From: Rheinheimera sp. | GTDB taxonomy: Bacteria > Pseudomonadota > Gammaproteobacteria > Enterobacterales > Alteromonadaceae | DNA: 10,000 bases | Direction: 5' to 3' | Assembly: GCF_020217005.1 (NCBI RefSeq) | Contig: NZ_JAIWOI010000136.1 | Span: 1-10,000 of the forward strand | Part shown: one piece after another, positions 1 to 6,650 of the stretch | How positions within the stretch are numbered: the stretch's first letter is position 1 | Layout of the letters: each line of letters starts with the position of its first letter | Notes under the pieces: generated by a model | What the model was told of the DNA's origin: nothing | What the model saw: only the letters and a program-made list of their open reading frames with translations | Databases searched by the model: none | Made by a program: the position numbers and the translations under genes

Positions 1-30
1 TCCGCAGAACCTGGTAAAGTTAAGTTATGC

Positions 31-68
31 TATTGAGAACTGTTTGCATTTGATAGTTATTCTCAATA
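31..68. repeat. 9-bp inverted repeat flanking the promoter of the TonB receptor gene
   Basis: TATTGAGAA at 31-39 is the exact reverse complement of TTCTCAATA at 60-68. TGAGAA/TTCTCA are common Fur half-site forms, and the right arm overlaps the Fur box at 51-65. The left arm begins a weaker candidate site (34-48), so two adjacent Fur dimers could bind here. Inference from pattern only. Confidence 0.5.
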
Positions 69-72
69 AAAT
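44..72 (+). promoter_or_regulatory. sigma-70 promoter of the TonB receptor gene
   Basis: TTGCAT (44-49) and TAAAAT (67-72) are separated by 17 bp, a good -35/-10 pair. Transcription would start near position 79, so the TTG at 44 cannot be the translation start and the ATG at 119 becomes the sensible choice. The Fur box lies inside the spacer, which fits repression by iron-loaded Fur. Confidence 0.65.
51..65. promoter_or_regulatory. Fur box (iron-responsive operator)
   Basis: TGATAGT-T-ATTCTCA matches the 7-1-7 Fur consensus TGATAAT-N-ATTATCA at 12 of 14 arm positions. It sits between the -35 and -10 elements of the receptor promoter, where bound Fur-Fe(II) would exclude RNA polymerase. This is the usual arrangement for siderophore receptor genes, which are derepressed under iron starvation. 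Confidence 0.75.
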
Positions 73-118
73 AGCTTTAACCTATTTGCTAACTCCTTGT
101 TTTATAGCGAGCTTAATA

Positions 119-2224
119 ATGCAGCCCTCTTTTAATTATTCAGTTTTATCAAAAGCTGTTCGGTTCAGTCTGGTCTTTTCACTGCTCAGCAGCAGTGCTT
201 TGGTTTTGGCACAGACCACAGAAAACAACGAATCAGAAGTCGAAGTTATAGCGGTTTATGGTGAACAGGGCGACAGCCGCACTGCCACTAAACTGGATTT
301 AACAGTCTATGAAACACCACAAACAGTCACAGTGGTTTCCAGGCCGCAAATTGAAGATTTTTCACTGCATTCAGTCAATGAACTGTTAAGTTATACACCA
401 GGTGTGACAGTCGAAAGTGTCGAAACAGACCGCACTTATTACACAGCCCGCGGTTTTGATGTCGTGAACTTTCAATACGACGGTCTAGGCGTGCCCTTCT
501 CCTCAGGTTTAACCAATGGCCAGTACGACACTGCAGCTTTTGAGCAAATTGAAGTGATCAAAGGAGCCGCAGGTTTGGTCACTGGTCTTGCCAACCCTTC
601 AGCCACAGTCAACTATATCCGCAAGCGTCCAACTCAAGACCTCGCCGCTTATGGCACTTTATCTGTGGCCTCAGAACAAATGCGCCGGGCTGAAGCTGAT
701 GTATCCGGCAGTTTGACTGAGGATCTGCGTGGTCGCGCTATCGCCGCCAAAGAATCCGCCGACTCTTATCTGGACCGTAAATCGGATGACAACAGCCTGA
801 TGTATCTGGTCGGTGAATATGATTTGAGCGACAACACCCTGCTCACATTCGGCCATAGCAGCAATAACAACAAAGTAAACGGCAGCATGTCGGGCGCTTT
901 GCCACTCTATTACACAGATGGCTCAGCCACAGACTATGCGGTGTCGACCAATACAGCCACAGACTGGGCCTTTCGTGATGTCAAAACTAAGCAAAGTTTC
1001 GCCGAACTGCGCCATCAATTGTCCGACGACTGGAGTCTGAATCTGCACCTGACGCAAAACGACAGCACCATGGCGTCAGAACTTTTTTATGTGTATGGCA
1101 CACCGGAGCCTGGCACTGAAATTGGTCTGTTAGGTTATGCCTATGGTTACGACATGGACGAAACCCAGAAAATGGGCGACCTTTATCTGACAGGTCAGTT
1201 TGAGCTGGCTGGCCGTCAGCATGAACTGATGCTGGGGCTGAACTATGCTCATATGGATGTATTTGGCCAGTCATTTTACGACTACGAAACTGGTTATCCT
1301 GTGCTGGGCAGCGACTGGGCTTTGGGCTCTACAGTCAAAGGCGTATTTGACGATACCGATCCCTACAGCACAGGGCATCAAGACAAACAAATCCATCAAT
1401 CTGCATATTTTGCCACCCGCCTGCATTTGACAGACGCCCTGTCGGTACTTGCTGGCGCCCGAACTATGTCGGTCAAACAAAGTGGCTACAACTATGGCGT
1501 GGACGCCTCATCCGACGCTGACGAAACAGTGCCTTATGTCGGCGCTATGTATCAGTTAAACAACACTGTGGCCTTGTACGGCAGCTATAGCGAAGTCTTT
1601 ACGCCTCAGTCTTTTGTCGATAGCAACTTTAATGCATTGGGTGTGGCTCAAGGTGAGCACAGCGAAATTGGTACTAAATTCTCGTTAAACAAGGCTCGCG
1701 CTACGGCCAGCATTGCATTGTTCCGTTCCGACTTAAACAATGTCGGAGAGTTTATCGGTGTGGTTAATGGCGTGAACACCTACAGCGGCCTGGATTACAG
1801 CTCTGAAGGTGCTGAACTTGAACTGGTCGGTAGTGTGACAGAGCAGTTGAACCTGAGTGTTGGCTACACCTGGCTGCACAGTGTCGAGGGCAATAATGGC
1901 GAGCAAGTGCGTACTTATGTACCAAGGGATTTAGTCAAAGTTTCAGGGGTTTATTATCCTGATTTGCTGCCGGATTTGTCCTTTGGTGCCAGCTTGCAAT
2001 GGCAAGACAGCGTCTACACCAGCCCTGAAAGTACAGTCACCATCACTCAACACAGTTACGCTTTGCTGGACCTGTTTGTGCGTTATCAGCTTAGCGACAA
2101 TTTATCGCTGGCGCTAAACGGCATGAATGTGACAGACAAAAAGTACTACGAAAGCTTGTACTGGACTCAAGCCTATTATGGCGCCCCACGCCAGTGGCAA
2201 GCGTCTGTCACCTGGCGCTATTAA
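119..2224 (+). CDS. TonB-dependent siderophore receptor
   Basis: Outer-membrane transporter of 701 residues that probably imports a ferric siderophore using TonB-ExbB-ExbD energy. The signal peptide runs to about residue 31 (SSALVLA before QTTE). A TonB-box-like stretch (EVEVIAVYG, 40-48) follows, then the plug domain (about 63-180) with ETPQTVTVV, an RGF motif (111-113), IEVIKGAAGL (144-153) and YIRKRPT (166-172). The remainder is a beta-barrel ending in VTWRY, with the C-terminal aromatic expected of barrel proteins. There is no N-terminal signalling (STN) domain, so it should not act as a FecA/FpvA-type transducer. The plug resembles the FhuE/ferrioxamine/pyoverdine receptor group, but the ligand cannot be read from sequence. 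The frame is open back to a TTG at 44; ATG 119 is chosen because the promoter lies between them and the signal peptide begins just after it, although its ribosome site (GCGAG) is weak. Regulation by Fur is likely. Confidence 0.93.
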   Translation: MQPSFNYSVLSKAVRFSLVFSLLSSSALVLAQTTENNESEVEVIAVYGEQGDSRTATKLDLTVYETPQTVTVVSRPQIEDFSLHSVNELLSYTPGVTVESVETDRTYYTARGFDVVNFQYDGLGVPFSSGLTNGQYDTAAFEQIEVIKGAAGLVTGLANPSATVNYIRKRPTQDLAAYGTLSVASEQMRRAEADVSGSLTEDLRGRAIAAKESADSYLDRKSDDNSLMYLVGEYDLSDNTLLTFGHSSNNNKVNGSMSGALPLYYTDGSATDYAVSTNTATDWAFRDVKTKQSFAELRHQLSDDWSLNLHLTQNDSTMASELFYVYGTPEPGTEIGLLGYAYGYDMDETQKMGDLYLTGQFELAGRQHELMLGLNYAHMDVFGQSFYDYETGYPVLGSDWALGSTVKGVFDDTDPYSTGHQDKQIHQSAYFATRLHLTDALSVLAGARTMSVKQSGYNYGVDASSDADETVPYVGAMYQLNNTVALYGSYSEVFTPQSFVDSNFNALGVAQGEHSEIGTKFSLNKARATASIALFRSDLNNVGEFIGVVNGVNTYSGLDYSSEGAELELVGSVTEQLNLSVGYTWLHSVEGNNGEQVRTYVPRDLVKVSGVYYPDLLPDLSFGASLQWQDSVYTSPESTVTITQHSYALLDLFVRYQLSDNLSLALNGMNVTDKKYYESLYWTQAYYGAPRQWQASVTWRY

Positions 2225-2237
2225 TTTCAACACAAAA

Positions 2238-2267
2238 AAAGCCCTGAGTGCGAGCATTCAGGGCTTT
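2238..2267. terminator. Bidirectional rho-independent terminator
   Basis: AAAGCCCTGA (2238-2247) pairs with TCAGGGCTTT (2258-2267), with further pairing inside. The A-run at 2234-2240 gives a U-tract for minus-strand transcripts, and T-rich sequence follows on the plus strand. It sits between the convergent stop codons at 2224 and 2283, so it can end both genes. Confidence 0.85.
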
Positions 2268-2282
2268 GTAGTTGTTCGACAT

Positions 2283-3749
2283 TTATTGGGCAGTACAACC
2301 ACAGACAGAACCGGCGGAAGCGTTCACATTGGTCCAGTTGCCATTCCATTTCAAATTATTGGCCGCGTTTTGACAGACCCCATTGGCGCCACCACAAATG
2401 CCGGCGGCGGCACTGTTACTGCTGATCGGGGTCGTTGAAGTTACATCCACATTTTCACCCTGGCCAATTTTTACATCTAAAAAAATATGACTCAGGTTTT
2501 GTGACGTAATGTTATTGCTGACTGTCTGGCCTGTGCCAGTGTAGTTGTGACAACCAAAACAGTTACTGGCAAAACCTTTTTGTAAGTCCACATTCTGGAA
2601 AGTGGTCTCCGCTACCGTGTTGGCAAGGCGCAAAGACCCCCGTTCGTTTGGCACTCCTATACCACCTGAACTTTGCGCTATATCGCTAACCCACAAAGCT
2701 CCAACATGAAAGTAATTGCTTAAGACCTGCATGCCTGCAGGTACATTAGTTCCAGCCAACAACGCATCCACACCACTGTTTTGTTGAGTAATATCAGCCA
2801 CGTTTTCTTCGGCTTTTAAATCTCCAGCTGCTGTGCCATAAGGATAAACCCGGCAAATATTAGTAGGTGTACCTGTTGCCGCAGTTTGATCTTCCGGCGG
2901 ATCATTAAATTTACAGGCGTTGCCTGATGCCAGAGTACCAGGCAATCCTGAGGTACAACTGGCGCTGGCAAAGGTCCAGGGCGAAGCTGGCTGAGTGGTG
3001 GCCGGTGTGCAATCGGGAGAATTAATTTTATGTTCGTAGGTAGCCCAGACAAATTCCGGATGATCGGTTGTAGCCACAGCAATATGCATCCCCACCAGGC
3101 CTAAAGTGACGGCCTTACCGCCAATGTTCTGACTTTGAGTTACAAAGCTGTTTGATGCCACTTCTGCAGCAGATAACAGTTTCCAGGCCGATTTCATTTC
3201 AGTAGTACCGGATGGAAAATTAATCAGGTTTTGCTGCTGCAGCACAACTGCGCTGCCTGACAAATTACACATGGCTTTATCAAAACGTACATCGTAATAC
3301 ACCACATTAGTATCCTGAGCATAGATAGTAGCGCCGTCACCAGCCTGCTCCGTCGATAACGAGGTGCTGTCGGCTTTATCCAGACTGGTTCTTAATGTTG
3401 ATCCCGTAATAGCGTTATCACAGGAATTGGCTGGATTTCCATTGGCGTCAAACTCCAGCACAGGGTACATAGCCTGGTTCATAAAATTACGCTGCCCACT
3501 GGCGTTTTGGGACATCAGATACAAAAAGGTCTGAGTTGAAAACTGGTAAAAATCACAAAAGGTTGAACTGCCATCAGAACCACTTTTTTTCACTTCAGTG
3601 GGCATAGAGGGTGCTGTCAGCCAGCTTGGATCCACAGGGCACGCAGCAGCAGCGGCGACCTTGTAAGCTTGATTAGCCGCGACCTCTGAGGGCAAACAAC
3701 ATAAAGCCAACATCAGACAACCAGCTGTGAGTAGTTTTAGGGTATTCAT
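2283..3749 (-). CDS. Secreted cytochrome c-like protein with a C-terminal lectin-like (MVL-type) cysteine-rich tail
   Basis: Predicted exported protein of 488 residues. A Sec signal peptide ends near residue 25 (LPSEVAA before NQ). One haem-c attachment motif, CFGCH, occupies 397-401. It is preceded by SLRLANTVAETTFQN, which resembles the region before the haem site in a family of large monohaem proteins. No methionine follows CFGCH, so a distal ligand, if present, might be His421 (LSHIF). The last 38 residues carry spaced cysteines, WNGNW (468-472) and SVCGC, resembling the mannan-binding lectin repeat of the MVL family; this is by memory of the motif, not a search. Numerous cysteines suggest disulfides in the periplasm or outside the cell. 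ATG 3749 is preferred over GTG 3755 because AAGGAAGGA lies at a better distance. The function is unknown: electron transfer, haem-dependent chemistry or carbohydrate binding are all open. It converges on the receptor gene and shares its terminator. Confidence 0.75.
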   Translation of the reverse strand: MNTLKLLTAGCLMLALCCLPSEVAANQAYKVAAAAACPVDPSWLTAPSMPTEVKKSGSDGSSTFCDFYQFSTQTFLYLMSQNASGQRNFMNQAMYPVLEFDANGNPANSCDNAITGSTLRTSLDKADSTSLSTEQAGDGATIYAQDTNVVYYDVRFDKAMCNLSGSAVVLQQQNLINFPSGTTEMKSAWKLLSAAEVASNSFVTQSQNIGGKAVTLGLVGMHIAVATTDHPEFVWATYEHKINSPDCTPATTQPASPWTFASASCTSGLPGTLASGNACKFNDPPEDQTAATGTPTNICRVYPYGTAAGDLKAEENVADITQQNSGVDALLAGTNVPAGMQVLSNYFHVGALWVSDIAQSSGGIGVPNERGSLRLANTVAETTFQNVDLQKGFASNCFGCHNYTGTGQTVSNNITSQNLSHIFLDVKIGQGENVDVTSTTPISSNSAAAGICGGANGVCQNAANNLKWNGNWTNVNASAGSVCGCTAQ

Positions 3750-3771
3750 CTGCACTTTTCCTTCCTTTGGG

Positions 3772-3785
3772 GTTGTAATTACAAC
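3772..3785. promoter_or_regulatory. Perfect 14-bp palindrome, candidate operator
   Basis: GTTGTAATTACAAC is its own reverse complement. It lies 22 bp upstream of the ATG at 3749, between the ribosome site and the candidate -35, overlapping the proposed -10. That position suits a repressor site. I do not recognise the regulator. Confidence 0.6.
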
Positions 3786-3799
3786 GTCTTTTTTGACAA
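3772..3799 (-). promoter_or_regulatory. Candidate sigma-70 promoter of the haem-c/lectin-like gene
   Basis: On the minus strand TTGTCA (3799-3794) is followed after 16 bp by TACAAC (3777-3772). The -10 is mediocre and falls inside the palindrome. Transcription would start near 3765, giving a very short leader that still contains the AAGGAAGG ribosome site. This is inference from a weak match. Confidence 0.3.
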
Positions 3800-3845
3800 A
3801 GCTTACTGGATTTACAGCACCAGTTTACCTGTTTTGAAAACTATA

Positions 3846-3859
3846 GTTGCAATTACAGA
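3846..3859. promoter_or_regulatory. Second, imperfect copy of the palindromic operator
   Basis: GTTGCAATTACAGA matches the upstream-region palindrome GTTGTAATTACAAC at 11 of 14 positions. The two are 74 bp apart centre to centre, close to seven helical turns, so dimers bound at both would face the same side of the DNA. It lies downstream of the lipoprotein stop codon at 3939, in the 189-bp gap. Confidence 0.45.
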
Positions 3860-3938
3860 AACATGCAGAATAAATAGTCAGAGGGAAAACAGAACCAGCA
3901 GCTTTGTACCGCAGCTCTGGCCTTCCCCTCTTCGTTCT

Positions 3939-5045
3939 CTAGCGTGCTGAGGATGTAATAGTCACCTGCATCACGCCACCTTTGAATAAGCCAAAATATA
4001 AAGTCACCTGATCAGTGCCATATTCGGCATATAAACTCCAGGCTCCGCCATAAATAGACGGATCCGGATAGGTATATTCAGCCCAGCTTTTGCCGCTGTC
4101 TTTACTCAGCTCGAGGATAAAAGGTTGCGGCTCTTCATATTTTTTGATCCAGCGGGCAGTATAAAATTGGTTGGGACGCTGCGGGTGGATACCCAGGTCA
4201 AAATAAAAACGTGAATGTTGATTCAGATAAAGGCCATTCCAGCTGTTGCCGCCGTCTTTTGAGATCAGCATGCCAGGTTCGCCTGTGGCAATAATTTGTT
4301 GCTCTGAACCAGGCACAAATCTGATATTTTTTACAGTGCCCGGTTCCTTCAACATATCCGTCATTGAAGGGTAGATTTTGCTTTCTTTACTGTTGGTATC
4401 AAAAGACTGCAATAAAGAGTTTTCAATAGCCCCCTGACCACCAAACCAGACTTTGTCACCAGACTGTGACACTGTCAGCGCATCCTGATCCCTTGCCATA
4501 GCGCCATAAAATCCCGACACCACCTGCCAATGACGTCCCAAATCATAAGACTGGGCCAAAGCACCATAACCTGTGGCATAGAGCACGGCATTTTTGCTGT
4601 CGTAGGCCAAAGCAAATATCTTTTCGGCCAAAGCCGGTTCCTGCAGAGTAGTCTCAGTATTCTGTTCAGTTTGACCAAAGTCACTTCGGATCAGCTGCCA
4701 GCTCTGCCCTGCGTTCACCGATTCTGCCAGGTAAGCAAAACCTTCCAGCTCCAGAGCAGCCAGATAATGGCTGGTCCCCACACGCTCTAAATCCAGTACG
4801 TCCCAACGGGCTGAACTCAGCAGCTTCCATTGCTGGCCATCTTTACGATAAATACCAGCGCTGGTGGCGATCAGTAATTGCTGGTCTGCAGATAAAAACT
4901 GCCGGACAGTTACACCGTTCAGTGGCTGATGCTTAAAACTGATGGTATCGGCAGTTTGATCGTCCAGTTCTGAACCGCATCCGGCCAACAGTAAACTACT
5001 CACCACCAAAGATGCCCAAACCAGAGGGCGAACTATAAAACGCAT
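3939..5045 (-). CDS. Lipoprotein with Asp-box repeats (predicted beta-propeller)
   Basis: Predicted lipoprotein of 368 residues. The lipobox LAGC gives lipidated Cys23; Gly at +2 favours transport to the outer membrane over inner-membrane retention. Four Asp-box motifs of the SxDxGxxW type lie at 109-116 (SVNAGQSW), 166-173 (SYDLGRHW), 262-269 (SKDGGNSW) and 314-321 (SKDSGKSW), with a degenerate one at 66-73 (YRKDGQQW). Such repeats mark sialidase/BNR, Vps10 and Ycf48-like propellers, where they are structural turns rather than catalytic residues. No sialidase arginine triad can be assigned, so an enzymatic role is not supported; a binding, assembly or scaffolding role is more likely. The ATG has a good ribosome site (GGAG, 7-nt spacer). 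It is followed on the same strand, after 189 bp, by the haem-c/lectin-like gene, which may have its own promoter. Function unknown. Confidence 0.85.
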   Translation of the reverse strand: MRFIVRPLVWASLVVSSLLLAGCGSELDDQTADTISFKHQPLNGVTVRQFLSADQQLLIATSAGIYRKDGQQWKLLSSARWDVLDLERVGTSHYLAALELEGFAYLAESVNAGQSWQLIRSDFGQTEQNTETTLQEPALAEKIFALAYDSKNAVLYATGYGALAQSYDLGRHWQVVSGFYGAMARDQDALTVSQSGDKVWFGGQGAIENSLLQSFDTNSKESKIYPSMTDMLKEPGTVKNIRFVPGSEQQIIATGEPGMLISKDGGNSWNGLYLNQHSRFYFDLGIHPQRPNQFYTARWIKKYEEPQPFILELSKDSGKSWAEYTYPDPSIYGGAWSLYAEYGTDQVTLYFGLFKGGVMQVTITSSAR

Positions 5046-5102
5046 GACAAATCTCCATCTATGTGTTGCTCACTAAGCGGTCAGCTTAGGAAAAATCAAC
5101 AG

Positions 5103-5234
5103 ATGCAACTGTTCGAATCTGTAAAAAGCTGCAACAGACTTGTGATGTACAACCAGGATCAGGCCGCAGAGCCTGACCAAATCCAGCACTCTGAGCATAA
5201 CAAGAGCGTTTTTATGCTTGTTTTGTCTTTGTAA
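5103..5234 (+). CDS. Possible 43-residue small protein (uncertain)
   Basis: An ORF starts at ATG 5103 and ends at TAA 5232-5234. The translation starts MQLFESVKSCNRLVM, has a polar Q/E/D/H middle and ends in the hydrophobic FMLVLSL. AGGA at 5088-5091 lies 11 nt upstream, longer than ideal. There is no recognisable homology and no clear promoter. A 7-bp hairpin with a T-rich tail (5194-5230) overlaps its end, which argues for either a terminator or coding sequence, not obviously both. It may be chance. Confidence 0.2.
   Translation: MQLFESVKSCNRLVMYNQDQAAEPDQIQHSEHNKSVFMLVLSL
5194..5230 (+). terminator. Candidate weak terminator hairpin
   Basis: AGCATAA (5194-5200) pairs with TTATGCT (5212-5218) around an 11-nt loop, followed by TGTTTTGTCTTT. 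The stem is AT-rich and weak, and no confident plus-strand gene precedes it. It is listed as structure in the gene-free stretch. Confidence 0.25.
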
Positions 5235-5412
5235 CTAAAGTTCAGACTAGTGCTCCGATACGAAGCCATTAGTAGCATTGGGATGATGCAGAGCTTTGCA
5301 AAGTCATTCAGACTTCAGCTGAGCCACTCTATAAAAGGAATTAGCTTTGTCAGGTAGGGAACGGACCTTATTTGCCTTTGAATTCAGCCTTTTCAGATGC
5401 CTGCAGGAGCAT

Positions 5413-5432
5413 TCTGCCGGTGCAGATTTTTT
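5413..5432 (+). terminator. Short hairpin with T-tract, candidate terminator of an unidentified RNA
   Basis: TCTGC-CGGT-GCAGA (5413-5426) is a 5-bp stem with a tetraloop, followed directly by six T residues. The geometry is terminator-like on the plus strand, but the stem is short. If real, it would end a transcript from within the 5046-5412 stretch. Confidence 0.25.
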
Positions 5433-5467
5433 AGAAAACCTCAGCAAGTTCAGGTAGCAAAGAGCGC

Positions 5468-5499
5468 GGGACTTTAGCTTGACCGCAAGCTAAAAGCCC
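5468..5499 (-). terminator. Hairpin after the diguanylate cyclase gene
   Basis: GGGACTTTAGCTTG (5468-5481) and CAAGCTAAAAGCCC (5486-5499) form a 14-position stem with two mismatches and an ACCG loop. It begins 5 bp beyond the stop codon at 5504-5506. There is no clear U-tract on the minus strand, so its efficiency as an intrinsic terminator is uncertain. Confidence 0.5.
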
Positions 5500-5503
5500 C
5501 CAC

Positions 5504-6493
5504 TCATGGCTGATACACACAAACTCTGTTACGGCCTGAAACCTTGGCTTGCATCATAGCCTTGTCTGCCTGATGGAGCAGAGTTCCAAGTAAAGTTTGT
5601 GGTTCTAACTCACCCGTCAGCCCGGCTAAATTGATACAGGCAATACCAAAACTGGCGGTACAGTTAATTTCACCAGATTCTATGGCTATTTTGTTCTGTT
5701 CAAAACCGGAGCGTAACCGCTCCGCCAGTTGCATCGCCTGCTCCTGATCAGTATCTGGCAACACTATGGCAAATTCTTCGCCTCCCACCCGCGCCAGCAC
5801 GTCAGAGCCCCGGACTAAATGTTGGGCCAGCGCAGACATATTCACCAGCACTGCGTCGCCAGCAGCGTGATTCCACTGATCGTTCACTCTCTTGAAATGG
5901 TCTATATCAAACATCACCACAGCCAAGGGCTGTCCTGCTCTGTGGGCCTGATGAAATACCTGACGGCTGATGGAAAAAAATGCTCTGCGGTTATACAGCT
6001 GAGTCAGCTCATCGGTATTGGCCTGGCGCTCAGCTAAAGCTTTAGCGGCCGCCAGTTGCTGCTCCATTGCTTTACGCTCGGTAATGTCTGTAGCTATTTC
6101 AATACGCACCAGACGGCCATCGACCCAGTAAATAGCCTGATCCCGGCACTGATACCAGCGACCGTTCAGGGTATTCTGAAATTCCCAGACATAAACACCG
6201 GACGGCTGACCTTCGCTGTTCAGTAATCTGTTATTAGTGCAGAAAAAACAAGGCGAATCCTGCCCCGCCTGCAACACCTGAAAACATTTGCGACCAGCTA
6301 TAGGCCCCCACTCTTCCTTGCCATAGTCGTTGATATAAAGCAAATCGTAGGTCTGCATATCCGACACATACACCAACGCGTCCAGACTATTCAGAATGGT
6401 CTTGATAGCCTGGTAACTATGATTTTCATCCGACAGCACAGCAGGTGTTGCCCCATCAGAACCAGCAGATATTGAGATCATGGCAAACCACAT
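5504..6493 (-). CDS. Diguanylate cyclase (PAS-GGDEF)
   Basis: Cytoplasmic enzyme of 329 residues predicted to make cyclic di-GMP from two GTP. An N-terminal PAS domain (about 25-140, ending in the typical DITERK) contains Cys70, Cys82 and Cys85 in a KCF...PCFFC arrangement seen in a subgroup of PAS sensors. A short helical linker (141-158) leads to the GGDEF domain (about 159-328), with NTDELTQLYNRR at its start, metal-binding Asp196/Asp198 in FDIDHFK, and an intact GGEEF at 237-241. An inhibitory I-site RGSD (228-231) lies five residues before the GGEEF, so product feedback is expected. There are no transmembrane segments or EAL domain. The start is uncertain: ATG 6493 and the in-frame ATG 6481 both lack a good ribosome site, so translation may be weak or regulated. 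It is transcribed divergently from the ggt-like gene. The ligand sensed by the PAS domain is unknown. Confidence 0.92.
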   Translation of the reverse strand: MWFAMISISAGSDGATPAVLSDENHSYQAIKTILNSLDALVYVSDMQTYDLLYINDYGKEEWGPIAGRKCFQVLQAGQDSPCFFCTNNRLLNSEGQPSGVYVWEFQNTLNGRWYQCRDQAIYWVDGRLVRIEIATDITERKAMEQQLAAAKALAERQANTDELTQLYNRRAFFSISRQVFHQAHRAGQPLAVVMFDIDHFKRVNDQWNHAAGDAVLVNMSALAQHLVRGSDVLARVGGEEFAIVLPDTDQEQAMQLAERLRSGFEQNKIAIESGEINCTASFGIACINLAGLTGELEPQTLLGTLLHQADKAMMQAKVSGRNRVCVYQP

Positions 6494-6650
6494 ATTTGAT
6501 AAAAACGATACAATTAAACGTTACCACAATTGACTATAACTTAGCCAGCATTAGTACAGCAGGCTGGCTTTTCACCCAGGCATATGCAGTAACTCTTGTC
6601 TTCCGCTGCTTTAAAGGATAGAACAGTACACAAAGAATAAGGAGTTAGTT
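6494..6650. promoter_or_regulatory. Divergent intergenic region between diguanylate cyclase and gamma-glutamyltranspeptidase genes
   Basis: This 157-bp region must carry both promoters. For the plus-strand gene the best candidate is TTGTCT (6596-6601), 17 bp, TAGAAC (6619-6624), a 4/6 plus 4/6 match, giving a start near 6631. An alternative TTGACT at 6530 has no good -10. I found no clear minus-strand promoter. Confidence 0.3.

Larger units (their letters stand above)
5046..5503. other. 458-bp intergenic region, no confident gene
   Basis: This separates two minus-strand genes. It contains an inverted repeat CTAAGC/GCTTAG (5073-5089) close to the lipoprotein start, a hairpin TCAGGC/GCCTGA (5159-5176), a 7-bp hairpin at 5194-5218, a short hairpin with six T at 5413-5432, and the hairpin at 5468-5499. 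A 43-codon ORF (5103-5234) and a 24-codon ORF (5283-5357) are open on the plus strand. No convincing sigma-70 promoter for the lipoprotein gene was found. The region could hold a small RNA, a small gene or a decayed gene. Confidence 0.5.

Noticed and set aside
44..118. N-terminal extension of the TonB receptor starting at TTG 44
   Set aside because: It overlaps the -35, Fur box and -10, would place 25 residues before a complete signal peptide, and has no ribosome site.
987..1480. Antisense and alternative-frame ORFs inside the receptor gene
   Set aside because: They lie wholly within a strongly supported coding frame and have no independent start signals or recognisable products.
2178..2438. 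86-codon plus-strand ORF across the shared terminator
   Set aside because: It overlaps the receptor's end, the hairpin and the antisense of the haem-c gene, and shows no ribosome site or domain.
3715..3749. Lipoprotein reading of the haem-c protein from LTAGC near its N-terminus
   Set aside because: The position before Ala-Gly-Cys is Thr rather than Leu/Val/Ile, and the cysteine comes too early for a hydrophobic core; an ordinary signal peptide cleaved after EVAA fits better.
3793..3815. TTGACA on the plus strand as a promoter
   Set aside because: There is no -10 at suitable spacing and no plus-strand gene follows.
3939..5045. Sialidase or exo-glycosidase assignment for the Asp-box lipoprotein
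   Set aside because: Asp-boxes are structural and occur in many propellers; I could not identify the catalytic arginine triad or other active-site residues.
5283..5357. 24-codon plus-strand ORF
   Set aside because: Too short, with no ribosome site or promoter; chance is the simplest explanation.
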